Shown: piece by piece, positions 12,501 to 20,426 of the stretch | How the letters are laid out: every line of letters begins with the position of its first letter | How positions within the stretch are numbered: the first letter of the stretch is position 1 | Source: Echinostoma caproni | Lineage: Eukaryota; Platyhelminthes; Trematoda; Plagiorchiida; Echinostomatidae | Direction of reading: 5' to 3' | DNA length: 22,667 bases | NCBI GenBank assembly: GCA_900618425.1 | Contig: UZAN01040766.1 | Span: 11,672-34,338, forward strand | The notes under the pieces: model-generated | What the model saw: only the letters and a program-made list of their open reading frames with translations | What the model was told of the DNA's origin: nothing | Database searches by the model: none | Translations under genes and position numbers: made by a program

Positions 12501-15500
12501 ATAAAAAGAACTTCCCTTCCTGATCACTTGTTTAATTAAAATGCCAATTAAACCAAAGAGCTTGGAATGAAAACAAATAAAGATTGCCTCAGGAAACTAC
12601 CTAGAAATTATCTAGAAGAAAACTGAATAAATTCAGAGTTTTTGTTTGAGTATGCGTTATGTATTTACCAGTTTGATAGAAACAATGAAACTATGGAGAA
12701 TATGTTGGGTGGAACGATATCGAAATGTATAAAATACTGAATATGAACGGGACATTGCTCAATTATAATAAAAACGGAAGTATAAGTCTGCGCAGGAAGG
12801 TAATGAATTCATAGAGTATTGAATAAGAGGAGACCCCTACTGGCCTTACCATGAATGAGATAGCATTATACTCACAATTCTTGCTTCATAATCATGCGAT
12901 ACAGTAGCAGAAGATTGGCTACAGATAATGCGATTTGAGTCTCTGACGCCACAGGCGTTGTCCCAATATACCGCACACTATCCGTGTTCAGTTATTGTAG
13001 AAGACTTTCAACCGACGCACCTAATACACGACGGGCATGGGATCATTCCCTGGTGTGTTTGTCTGTGGAATGCTGAGGACAGTGTTCTTCCTTGGACAGA
13101 CCGAAATGTAGCTCGTGTTACATATCGCAGCAACTGAAATTGATAGTATATGGTGTGTCTCACTGGAAGGTTAGGCACATAAATGTGCTTTGTAGATTTA
13201 TTGTGGAATCCTTTCGCAAGATTACGAACGCACTACCTCGGCGTGATTCCCAACAGTACAATTCAGTTTATAAAAGCATTAACCATGCACTTTCGTGAGC
13301 CGGTTTCGATTGCTGTATTTCGGCAGTCGGATAAAAAATCAGAAGGTAGAACGGAATATTGAGAGCAGAGTCAAATAGAAGTGGGAAGTTGGGGTTGCAA
13401 GCATAGTGAGTAGATGCACGAATGCCACTGTTTGCAACACTCAGTTATGCCAATCAGTGGCTCTAATCACCGGTTACTATGATCTCGAGGTACCCATCCA
13501 GGGAGCTTAACGCGACCTATATGATCGAGCCTCCCGATTAGGGTTTTCATACCCTCATGCCAGGTCTTATTTTGACCACCCGTGACATTTATCCACGTAA
13601 CAAATATCCCAACGTGCCGATACTTCAACCGTGATACGTCCACTAGGTGCGATTTAGCTTCCTATATGTCTGAACTTATCTAGTTTCTCTACTGCTTCCC
13701 CAATTAGAGTGAAGATGGAGATTGGGCCAACCCAATCTTGTAGCAACATTTTACAATTCGAAGGAGTAAAACGCATGATGAGTATGGATGTACTAGCACT
13801 CAAACTATCCCGAACAGCTTGAAACTCATCCGGATCTGCGTTTAGCAGTACACCGTCGTTTGCATAATCCAGATGAGAGTAAGCTACCTGGAGACAAACC
13901 GATGCCGCAATCCTCGCAAGAGGATATGGATGTTCCGAATATCCAGTCTATGACAAAGTTAAATAGAATAGGGCCACTCTGACTAATACCACTTTCCGTG
14001 GTAAATTCGAGCGAAACGGTGCCGTAAGCTCGGACTAGGCTTCGGTTATAAGTATAACGAGATGTAAAAGTTAAAGTAAACTTCTAGGGCACACCCTTCA
14101 GAGAGAGACGGGGGTGGAATGTAGAGCGGTAGACGGAATCGAAAGCCGCTTTCAGATGGAGAAAGACGGAATTGATGAATCTATGACAGGAGTGTCTGTG
14201 TTCTAGAATTTTACGGTGAGTGACGGTTTGGGCTGAACAAACTCGTTCAGCTCTAAAACCGAGTGGTTCTCACGCGGGCATTTCCCATGTGGGGCAAACA
14301 ATTGACGGAGGATAGTACCAGCGAGCAGCTTAGAAACAATGTTGATTAAACTAAGTTCTATGTGGTTTTCGCAAGAGGACCTGTCACCTTTCTTGTAAAT
14401 CGGCGAGATAAGCGACTACCATCATTGAGTTAGAATCTATTCACTCTCCCATTGTTAACCCAGGAGTTTCGTCAACTCAAAGAACAAGGCTCACCGCTAT
14501 CAACAGTATTTTCTGTTGAAAAATTCAAGTCACTTTTGTCCGGCATTTGCTACATATACATATGTGTTGCAGATATTTTATTTATTTCTCATGATAGTAA
14601 TGATATAAATTACTAATGCATATATAAGAGGGCCGAGAAAAAATTTCCGGATGCAGAAAAGGTTTCATTTGTTCCAAAAATAATAATTTCATTTTCTCGA
14701 AGTATTTTCCATCAGTGATCATGCACAGTTTCATGCGCTCAAACCATTTGGTTAAACAACTCGCTCATGCCAAAGCGAGTAGCCCATCTACCAGTTCAAT
14801 GAAGGCCTCCACTACAGCTGTTGTTGACCCGTATTGGATTCCACGCATCATGCGCTTGACATTTGAGGAACTCAAAATCGACACACAGAGACAGGTCTGG
14901 ACAGCAGGGTGGGTGACCAACCTCCTGAATGTGTTCTTTAGCCAGACAACCGTTGAAGACATGGTACTTGTGTGCAGGTGCGGTTTCATTGTGCAGTAAG
15001 GCCCTCTCGTGCTCGAGTCCTTGGACGACGCCTGGCAACAGCTTCCAGCACTTTTGACAAATAGTGGGCGGCGTTATCAGTCTCCGGTGACTGTGCTTTA
15101 CTGTAAGAGCGATACAGTAACCACATGAACGTTTTTGACCAGTACCAAAGCCACCATCTGCTATGTCACTGCGCTCGCGTTGGACTTTCTGAGGCGGTGT
15201 ACCGCCAACCGGCGTCCATTGAGTCGATTGTTACTTGATAACTGGTTCGGAACTGTATACCCAGGTTTGATCACCACTGATGATCTCCCAAACTGCATTA
15301 GAACGCTCATCATCAAACCTGGCAAGCATAGTGTGGCACCATTTCACCCGAACTACTTTCCGTTCCTCACAGAGCTTAGGGGGTACCCAGCCTGCGCAAA
15401 TCTTTTTGAGGCATAGCTTCTCATGTAAGATGGTGCGGCATGATCCCGATGAGATCCCGGTGACTTTTACCAGCTGTTTCGCTGTCACCCGCATCCTCCT

Positions 15501-16512
15501 CCTCCATCATTGTTTGCACAGCAGCATTTTTTCCGTTATGGCGGCCCGCAAAGTCCAACCACATCGTGTATCATCCTTCAGAGACCGACTGACACCCTTC
15601 AACTCCACAAACCACTCAAACACATTGCTGCTTGAAGATGTCATCAACAAAGGCAGCTCGCAAATAATCAACACTCGGTTGATGCTTTAAACCATATTTG
15701 CATTTGCATGAAATCATCGTCCTCCAGTGATATCGACTGAGTTCCATTCTTACAGCCTGAGTATACCGACCTTCATGACTTGTGAGCTGTGCTTGGCAGT
15801 TAATATTTAGTTCTGTGAGGTTCAACCACTGAACAATATTTACAATAGATTACCATTCACGTTTTCCTTGCCCGGTCATCTGAACCCCGTAAGTGTACGT
15901 TGTATCCGGAAACATTTTGCTCAACCCCCGTGTTGCAATGCCGAATGTATGAAATACAAGTTAAAACGAATTCACCTTCCTTGAGAGAGAAAATAAGACT
16001 TAAATCACAACAAAGCTTCTGATCACAAGTTACATTCGTAATTAACAAATAGATATTTTGCACTGAAATTCTATCAGTCATGATCGTTTCATGCTGTATT
16101 TATGCGCTCTCGCGCGATGAAATCTTCCATTGAATTTAATTTTGATTCTACGATAACCTGTTTGTATTTATGGTGATATATTTACATAATATAAGTTGGG
16201 GGAAAATAGATAACTCCGTTCAATCGCACGAAACACGCAGTCATACACAAACCATTGAAACTCCCAAACCGTTCTCTTCCGCATTTTTAGATATATCGCC
16301 AAAAGTTGAAACATTTGATGTTCGAGCAAAACTCAAGAGAAGCAGAAGCCAAGAGAGAATCTTTACAAGGCTTAAGTAACGCAAAAGACGAAGCCAGAGC
16401 AGAAATTCGCGCTATTCGTAACGAGAATTACGCGCTGAAAACCAAATTGCGTCAGCAGCAAGTCCAGTCCGAGGAAGCAGTGAAAATATTGAAGAGGAAG
16501 CACGAGCTCGAC
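547..16512 (+). CDS. GAS8: GAS8/DRC4 (dynein regulatory complex subunit 4), 5' part of a split gene; N-terminal ~173 residues
   Basis: This is the span of the host gene seen here: 547-549, 593-886 and 16291-16512, all joined in phase 0. The family protein is a long coiled-coil subunit of the nexin-dynein regulatory complex, which links outer doublet microtubules and tunes dynein in motile cilia and flagella. The sequence shows the family layout: a short Lys-rich basic N-terminus, the segment MTKEEIESYVILLREELDRE, an acidic heptad-rich helix ending ERHQLEMK, then IYRQKLKHLMFEQNS. These align in order with the human N-terminus (known from the family, not searched). The human protein is about 480 residues, so roughly two thirds lies beyond the window or in exons I could not find. 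No stop interrupts the spliced frame. The identification is strong; the extreme 5' exon is less certain. Confidence 0.88.
550..592 (+). other. GAS8 intron 1, 43-nt mini-intron
   Basis: It runs from GTCAGT at 550 to TTTTCTAG at 592. The 3' end has a T-rich tract, and a branch-like CTCGTCATGAT sits in the middle. Very short introns near the 5' end of genes are a known schistosome habit, so the size fits. The call depends on the need to reach the exon 2 frame, which has a stop (TAG) at 590-592 exactly at the proposed acceptor. Confidence 0.55.
593..886 (+). CDS. GAS8: GAS8 exon 2 (98 codons)
   Basis: The frame opens right after the acceptor TTTTCTAG and reads PPAKKKEKKGKRESKGHT, then through the methionine at 674 into MTKEEIESYVILLREELDRE and on to ERHQLEMK. 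The early Lys-rich tract (about residues 4-12) resembles the basic tail of animal GAS8. The following 70 residues are charged and helical, as expected for a coiled coil. The end is set at 886 because exon 3 begins IYRQKLKHL, and human GAS8 has V-Y-K-Q-K directly after the matching E-I-K. Cutting at AAA|GTGGGT gives a clean phase-0 join. The in-frame stop at 893-895 (GTGGGTTAG) shows that the reading frame must leave here. A shift into the neighbouring frame also yields a Lys/Gly run, because the DNA is an A-rich tract. Confidence 0.9.
964..1160. repeat. Cluster of palindromes and inverted repeats
   Basis: Two perfect 16-bp palindromes occur within 130 bp: TGATCATATATGATCA at 1018-1033 and GATCGATGCATCGATC at 1130-1145. 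Between them an 11-bp inverted repeat, AATAATTATTA (1068-1078) with TAATAATTATT (1095-1105), and the small hairpin ATCAC-TTTG-GTGAT follow. By a rough chance estimate, less than one 16-bp palindrome is expected in a 22-kb window at even base composition. It could be a MITE-like remnant or an AT-rich cruciform region; no coding content was seen. Confidence 0.6.
1186..1219 (+). repeat. GTCCC-type repeat, copy A
   Basis: The stretch AGTCCCATACGAGTCTCATA and what follows matches 1612-1640 (AGTCCTATTCGCGTCTCATC) at most positions. It belongs to the same dispersed motif family as the clusters at 1597-1710 and 2694-2816. Confidence 0.5.
1597..1710. repeat. GTCCC-type repeat cluster B with inverted arms and an 11-bp hairpin
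   Basis: ATTAGAGTCCC (1597-1607) is inverted as GGGACTCTAAT at 1666-1676. Several AGTCC or GGGACT units lie between and after them. The cluster ends in a perfect 23-nt palindrome at 1688-1710, with stem GGACGGCTCCC, a one-base spacer, then GGGAGCCGTCC. The block is GC-rich against very AT-rich surroundings, which suggests an inserted element. I do not recognise the family. Confidence 0.6.
1720..2690. other. Intronic AT-rich DNA, nothing recognised
   Basis: Only a short (AT)n run at 2114-2127 and an unreadable base at 2584 stand out. Small open frames on both strands at 1734-1963 overlap each other and resemble nothing I know. Confidence 0.5.
2694..2816. repeat. GTCCC-type repeat cluster C
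   Basis: At least seven GGGAC, GGACT, AGTCC or GTCCC units occur in about 120 bp, including ATAGGACTCAATTGGGACGG and GGCGGGACTCGAACAGGAC. The wording resembles cluster B. It is flanked by two single ambiguous bases in the assembly (N at 2584 and 2837), which may reflect difficulty reading repeats here. Confidence 0.5.
2820..3199. other. Intronic AT-rich DNA, nothing recognised
   Basis: No coding, RNA or repeat signal was seen apart from one ambiguous base at 2837. Confidence 0.5.
3200..3376 (-). repeat. tRNA-derived SINE, copy 1
   Basis: Read on the minus strand, an internal RNA polymerase III promoter is visible: box A TGGCCAAGTGA at 3359-3369 and box B GGTTCAAACC at 3317-3326, 32 bp apart. 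These are followed by CCGCCGCCCGTCTTCCC and a body ending CCCCTTTCCTGAAAGTTGG. The body matches copies 2 and 3, which shows a true family rather than a lone tRNA. No intact tRNA cloverleaf or acceptor stem was found. Boundaries are approximate; the 3' end lies in the AT-rich DNA near 3200. Confidence 0.8.
3440..4614. other. Intronic AT-rich DNA, nothing recognised
   Basis: Only short spurious open frames and a run of nine G at 3696-3704 were noted. Confidence 0.5.
4615..4880. repeat. GC-richer block of uncertain origin, perhaps an old repeat
   Basis: About 270 bp is clearly richer in G and C than its flanks, with phrases such as CGCGATCGAGGGTCATCTCG and GGCCTTGACCGGGGGTG. An (AC)-rich run follows near 4924-4940. 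No open frame or known family was recognised. The sharp composition change is the only evidence that it is an insertion. Confidence 0.3.
4881..7639. other. Long AT-rich intron stretch, nothing recognised
   Basis: Open frames are short, overlap on opposite strands and have no family resemblance. No tandem repeat or tRNA-like element was found on reading both strands. Confidence 0.5.
7640..7800 (-). repeat. tRNA-derived SINE, copy 2
   Basis: On the minus strand it starts GGGCGGTGGT, then box A TAGCCCGGTGG at 7781-7791 and box B GTATTCGAATCC at 7738-7749, 31 bp apart. The tail (CGCCTGTTTCCCC, then CCCTTTCTGAGAGTTG and TTTGTATACT) parallels copy 1. It is the best-preserved box A of the three. 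A 103-codon open frame crosses this copy on the + strand and is judged to be chance. Confidence 0.8.
7801..12317. other. Long AT-rich intron stretch, nothing firmly recognised
   Basis: Contents noted are a short CATCATCATCACCATC run near 8066, a 13-bp inverted pair (8963-8975 and 9551-9563), and a 111-codon frame at 11901-12236 that follows a good splice-acceptor-like TTTTTTCTCTTAG. None is strong enough to call a gene or element. Confidence 0.45.
12318..12470 (+). repeat. tRNA-derived SINE, copy 3
   Basis: On the plus strand, box A TGATCGAGTGG at 12331-12341 and box B GACTTCGAAACC at 12375-12386 lie 33 bp apart. They are followed by GCGCCCATCCTTCC and, further on, GCAGCCCCCTTCCTGAAATT, matching the body of copy 1. 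GAGTGGTTAAGGGC recalls Ser/Leu-type tRNAs, but the spacing is too short for their long variable arm. Confidence 0.8.
12471..13370. other. Intron DNA with weak open frames, nothing recognised
   Basis: The part at 12930-13300 is less AT-rich than the DNA around it and carries two overlapping frames of about 68 codons. It directly adjoins the 3' end of the SR-type retrotransposon remnant and may be part of its tail or of another repeat. I could not match it to anything. Confidence 0.35.
13370..14410 (-). mobile_element. SR-type non-LTR retrotransposon fragment: reverse transcriptase to C-terminal end, decayed
   Basis: Read on the minus strand, pieces of one reverse transcriptase appear in order: YKKGDRSSCENHIELSLINI (fingers), LKAAFDSVYRS (catalytic motif A), SLEFTTESGISQSGPILFNF then VIDW (motif B region), DYANDGVLLNADPDEF (motif C), MRFTPSNCKMLLQDWVGPI, and near the 3' end GGQNKTWHEGMKTLIGRLDH. 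This order and wording match schistosome SR/Perere-type LINE elements (from memory of the family; clade not resolved). Stops and frameshifts break it. The motif C core is YAND where the family has YADD. Compared with relatives, a segment between the post-RT domain and GGQNKTW is missing (near 13600). The endonuclease half is absent, a typical 5' truncation. Confidence 0.85.
14627..15930 (-). mobile_element. Mariner DNA transposon, near full length, inactive
   Basis: Imperfect terminal inverted repeats are visible. The left end reads GAGGGCCGAGAAAAAATTTC then CGGATGC. The right end, reverse-complemented, reads GGGGGTTGAGCAAAATGTTT then CCGGATAC. A TA lies just outside the left end (14625-14626); the right flank has TG, consistent with one mutated base of the TA target duplication that mariners make. 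The length of about 1.3 kb is normal for the family. It sits in minus orientation inside GAS8 intron 2, about 360 bp from exon 3. Confidence 0.85.
14700..15750 (-). pseudogene. Mariner transposase pseudogene
   Basis: On the minus strand the transposase is readable across several frames. The N-terminal helix-turn-helix part has YLRAAFVDDIFKQQCV and FEWFVELKG. The second helical domain runs VTAKQLVKVTGISSGSCRTI to ARFDDERSNAVWEIISGDQT, with the first catalytic Asp in GDQTW (codon 15270-15272). The later part has ALLHNETAPAHKYHVF where the family has LLHDNAPAH, so the second Asp is disturbed. Then come HPPCCPDLSLC and the third Asp motif region VDFEFLK. A stop after VYSSEPVIK (TAA near 15230) and frameshifts make it non-functional. 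It normally cuts and pastes the element at TA sites. Confidence 0.85.
15931..16290. other. Intron 2 end, nothing recognised before the exon 3 acceptor
   Basis: It is ordinary AT-rich intron leading to the pyrimidine-rich acceptor GCATTTTTAG at 16281-16290. Confidence 0.5.
16291..16512 (+). CDS. GAS8: GAS8 exon 3 (74 codons)
   Basis: It opens directly after the acceptor TTTTTAG with IYRQKLKHLMFEQNS, which aligns with the human segment around Y-K-Q-K-V-K-H-L-L-Y-E-H. It continues through AKDEARAEIRAIRNENYALK and ends VKILKRKHELD at a consensus donor, GTGAGT (16513). The length, the phase at both ends and the lack of stops all agree. The encoded piece is charged and heptad-like, continuing the coiled coil that in DRC4 binds partner DRC subunits and microtubules (family knowledge). 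It lies about 360 bp from a mariner copy and about 140 bp from a Penelope-like fragment, yet is itself intact. The next expected segment of the protein was not found downstream, so intron 3 probably extends past the window. Confidence 0.9.
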
Positions 16513-16654
16513 GTGAGTACCGTGGATGGTTGTTTGATGCAGGTTGTCACCTGTGCACACTAGGAGTTGCTTTCACGTACCAATAGGCCTGTTTTGGTAG
16601 AAGTTGAAAGATATCAACCAGTTTTTTTCTAATTCGGATAGTTCAACTTGATGT

Positions 16655-17043
16655 TTAGTTGTTCGCCGAGCTTGGCAATTCCATTGCAAAGGTTTCATCA
16701 CCAATCGAGGCGACATTCGCAGTAAAACAACTGGGTGCGAGCATGCCAGTGTCTTTTTCGTTATATAGCTCTTTGAGAAATGTAGAGACGTGGCCTTGCC
16801 TGATTCGCTGATATTTGTTCGCCTTGTGTCGATAAGGGATGACGAGGACGCGAGCTATCTGAGGGTTAGTTGTTGGTCGATCAGGTTCAGTGTTGCCATG
16901 TTGTGGCGTGTTACAAGAACCGCCTTCTTTGCGCTGATTGCCTCTTTTGTTGCACAGGGGTGTAGACTTGATTGATGTCAAGCAAAATGATTTCTGGAAG
17001 CTTGGCATTCATCGGAAAACTCGATCAGCCGATACACTGTAAA
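16655..17043 (-). mobile_element. Probable Penelope-like retroelement fragment (RT C-terminus, linker, start of GIY-YIG)
   Basis: From 17043 downward on the minus strand, TVYRLIEFSDECQ resembles the T-x-V-Y-R-K segment after the Penelope reverse transcriptase core. A frameshift leads to MPSFQKSFCLTSIKSTPLCN, recalling the N-x-Y-P-x-x-F linker, and then to IARVLVIPYRHKANKYQRI, recalling the V-x-x-P-Y segment before the GIY-YIG nuclease. Near the end, ANVASIGDET could be the decayed Y-I-G-E-T motif. The longest frame is 117 codons and includes no full domain. The resemblance is from memory and moderate. It directly abuts the long inverted repeat at 17044. Confidence 0.5.
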
Positions 17044-17564
17044 TTCAAGTGAATCCAACCAAACGCATTGCATTGAGAACCCCACAGGACGATTGGTGTT
17101 TCGGTCATCAAATGTCACCGATTGGACCGGGTCTGTCTAAACCCCGTCCAGTTCGAGTGAGATAATTTCTTCGAAAACAAACAAAATTACTGTTTAAGTG
17201 AGTTACCGAGCGAAGATGAGTTTCCGTGGGGTTTCCGATGGGTTGTTCGTCCTCTCCCTACCCCCACTCGGGAACGCCATGTGCATGATCGTTGAATGAG
17301 CGTGCGTCCTAGACGCGAATGAAAGAACGTGGCGTTAATTCACCTCTGTCAGTCGGATAGAGAAATGAATCACGTCAAGATGGATTGATAAATCGGTCAT
17401 CATGCACAAACATGAATGTTGGAATGAATCGTTGCATGAATGGGTTTAGTCTATGCCATCGATATCCTAGGGAGTAAATTCCAATGGAGCCGTGATTTTT
17501 TCAAATAACACCGATGGTTTTGAATCAAATGTGATTGCCTACGTATTTGTGGCATTGAAACGCA
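17044..17564 (+). repeat. Left 521-bp terminal inverted repeat
   Basis: It is identical to the reverse complement of 21053-21573 with no mismatch seen. It is GC-richer than nearby intron, with segments such as CTCTCCCTACCCCCACTCGG. No open frame of note lies in it. Perfect pairing ends at GAAACGCA; the next 16 positions differ only by transitions before similarity is lost. Confidence 0.95.
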
Positions 17565-19479
17565 CACTTGACAAGGTACTTAACAATGGTACAAGGATAC
17601 AATGATAGAATTAATAGTATTTCACCTAAATACGAAGATCAAATTCAAACCTAACCACTAGATTACAGAGATCACATTTTTCTGTCTTTCCCGGGCTGAC
17701 TATTACATTCAATCTGCAATGCCAATGACAACGATCTGTCACCTACAGCTTCTCCCTTCGCTACACAGCTTCATCGTCTATGTTCTTATGGTTACTGTTT
17801 CATTGATCAATCCATCGCATCTTTTCATATCCTGATTGCGTCCGTTCGATCCGGATATTTCAGTCAATGAGACAGGTGGTGATAAGAATGAGTTACAGTT
17901 ATCTACGGTCCCATAAACGATGATAACTCAGTACTGGAGGCTCAAAGGAGTATCACGTTAAGATGGATAAATTTTCCTACCCACGGTTGTCTAAAAATTG
18001 ATCCGCGATTTTCTAGAGTGAGGAACAGTTGCCACCACTGATGAATTCATGAAGAATCCGGGAACTGAGTTATGAAGTGATATCCACGGTGCCATTGAAT
18101 GTCGGATAAGGGAAAAGGTCAAGTGGCACCGCGGATGCCACTCTCCAGCATATTTCCCGATTGAGTGGTACCACGAAGGATTGTGTAAACGAGCCACCTA
18201 TCATAAAGGTGGAAGGCAGTGACATTTTTTCTACTCTCAACTGAACTGGGCGGTTGAAGACACAACCCTTTTCACATTATTACTCAACTTCTCTGTAGTC
18301 ACTTGCCTTTTCCGGATTATATTTATTTCACTCTGAACGAATCCGCTAATATAAACTTGTGCATTTTTCGCAGATAAATTTACCTGTTTTTATTTTAGTG
18401 GTTTGAGATGGTTGATTTTTTCGCACGATTCCGGAAAACTTAAATTTGATGTGTTCAGTCAGATCAAATCTGTTTTGCCATCATTCGTTTTGTCCATTTT
18501 GCCGTGATTGACAACTGCGAGTTGTTTTTAACGAACAACAAACTGTCGAAACAGAGCGGTCGACTTACCGAACGAGATACACAGACGACTCAAGAAGTGT
18601 GTGAATTGAACTATGAGTTATGATCACCCATTACCATTTGATACAATTTAATCGAGTACAAGGCAAATGATTCACGTCTCCGAGACGCGGCAGACATCAG
18701 TCCCCAAAGAGTCCATGGTACGCGACAGACGCGCTTGTTTACCTACATGCACCAGAGTCCTCACGTTGAAGGTCCCAGATTCAGTGATATACTAGGCTTT
18801 AGAGTCTACAATCTATTTTGTGGCAAGCTACTTACCGTGCTACTTGGTAACGAACTTTTGGGAGTGACGAACAAGTTGTTTGACGGAAGGTTACGGTTGA
18901 AAGAAGGGGTAAAGGGGAAGGTCTGGGCATGGTAGACAGAATTGAATAAAGGTTGAGATATCTGAGCAGTAGCTCACATATCGCCACCCATCCCGTTCGA
19001 TGCAATGGGCAGCGCGGTTGTGATCATCCTGCGCGACGACCGATGCACTGTGGATCACCGAATGTTCATAAAGCATGACCAAATAGGTCAGACTGCTCAT
19101 CAAGATGAGGAAACCACATTTTCTTATATTCCACTTAAATAATCTGAATGAGAAATCTGTCGAATTTATCCGATCTCATTATTGTGGTAACGGCGTCACC
19201 CATTGTCGTGCTTTATGGACATCCGTTGATGCGATCTAAATAACTGGGATGACGCAGAACCTAATCTCTGTGAAAACGATGGACTGGAAACAACAAAGCA
19301 GTCAAAGGAGTTTGTGATGGTAACAATAGTCTGTTGGATTATTATTAGGCAACTGTGCTGTAGTTGCAATATGAAAGAGGAACACTGACAAGTTATGATT
19401 CTTATTCAAAAATATAATAATCATGGGTGGATTAGTTTACTTACTTGATAATAATACCCTATGATTTGCCGTGTGATAG
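17565..19479. other. Interior of the long-inverted-repeat element, left of the transposase; nothing recognised
   Basis: About 1.9 kb without a convincing gene. A small hairpin, GTGGCA...TGCCAC, lies at about 18123-18141. Frames of 66-70 codons at 17991-18197, 18735-18935 and 18891-19103 show no family signature. The part at 18960-19075 is GC-richer. Confidence 0.45.
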
Positions 19480-20426
19480 TCACATCTAAGTTCCTTGCTG
19501 TGGCATCTAGCAATGGGCCTTAAGTATGGGATACCACGGACGTTTGACAATGGCGATGACTGGTTCATTGTCACTGCATCACTTTGCATGAAGATGAGAA
19601 CAGTGATGGCATGGATAAGAAAACACCAGGAAGAATTTTCAGCATTAACCCATGGCGGAAGACGGTTCAATAACTTATCGAACCACAGTGTAAAAGAACT
19701 GATTTCTTGGACTGAGGAGAATTCCATTGTAACACTGTCGTTTCTACGAATGAAACTCAAGACCGAATAAAATAAAAAAGCTTTTATTATAACCATCAGC
19801 AACTGGTTAGATGGAAAACTGATCGCCATCAATAAAATTCATCAAATACCAGTAACAATGAACTTACTGGATAATAAATAGAAGAGGAAAAAGTAATAGG
19901 ATGACCTGTTTTCGGGTCATTTCTTGCTAGATATGTTCAACACTTGCAGTGATACGAAGCAGTTGGACATGAGATGATACGGATTGATGAAATCAACTAC
20001 AATTTCAATTGTTCAAGAAATTTTGGGCGTGGACCAGGAGGTCAACGGTGTTGGATACCAGTGGCCAGTTCAAGAGGAAGGAATCTTCACATCATAGATG
20101 CTTTGAATGCTGATGGGTTGTTGAATTATACTCTGAAATGAAGATCCTACAACTCCGTACTGAGTTTGCAATGCCTGCAAACGCTTGTTGGTCAATTATT
20201 GCAAGAAGAGCACGAATCGTATGTGATTGCGTGTGGCAACGCGCCCTGTCACTCTAAACTGAAAAATGTGGTTGCCGGCGGAAGACTGAGCATTCTCAGA
20301 TTTGCTGCATGTTCTCTAGCTTTTAATCCGATTGAAATGATATGGAGCATTACGAAAAGTAACATCAAAACGGACCCCCGAAATCAACATATCAAGATCA
20401 TGACGGTGATCCTGAAGGACCAATGA
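19480..20426 (+). pseudogene. IS630/Tc1-superfamily DDE transposase pseudogene
   Basis: Three blocks appear in order on the plus strand. The first (19480-19770) is a helix-turn-helix region with WIRKHQEEFSALTHGGRRFN then NLSNHSVKELISWTEENS, the G-G-R-R linker and following helices typical of this superfamily. The second begins at about 19977 in another frame with RIDEINYNFN, holding the first catalytic Asp (19986-19988), then SSRGRNLHIIDALNADGLLN. A TGA at 20139-20141 interrupts it, and the same frame resumes with EEHESYVIACGNAPCHSK, where the expected second Asp of D-N-A-P-C-H is Gly (20235-20237). The third acidic residue, Glu of FNPIEMIWSI (20334-20336), remains. With a stop, a frameshift and a lost Asp it cannot encode an active enzyme. 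The blocks lie in normal order and spacing. Confidence 0.8.

Larger units (their letters stand above)
887..16290 (+). other. GAS8 intron 2, 15.4 kb, packed with mobile-element remains
   Basis: The intron runs from the donor GTGGGT at 887 to the acceptor GCATTTTTAG at 16290. It holds the palindromic patch, GGGAC-type repeats, three SINEs, an SR-type reverse transcriptase fragment and a mariner. No other exon matching GAS8 was recognised inside it: exon 2 ends and exon 3 begins at adjacent positions of the family alignment, so none is missing. Confidence 0.85.

Noticed and set aside
12928..13298. Two overlapping ~68-codon frames
   Set aside because: They overlap in different frames, neither resembles a known family, and the region may just be repeat DNA beside the LINE remnant.
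14715..14999. 94-codon plus-strand open frame
   Set aside because: Antisense shadow of the C-terminal part of the mariner transposase.
15135..15690. Plus-strand open frames of 93 and 136 codons
   Set aside because: They are antisense shadows of the mariner transposase, which reads clearly on the minus strand.
18040..18070. CTGATGA-like hammerhead ribozyme core
   Set aside because: CTGATGA occurs, but no matching stem and GAAAC partner follow. Other CTGATGA hits in the window also lack it.
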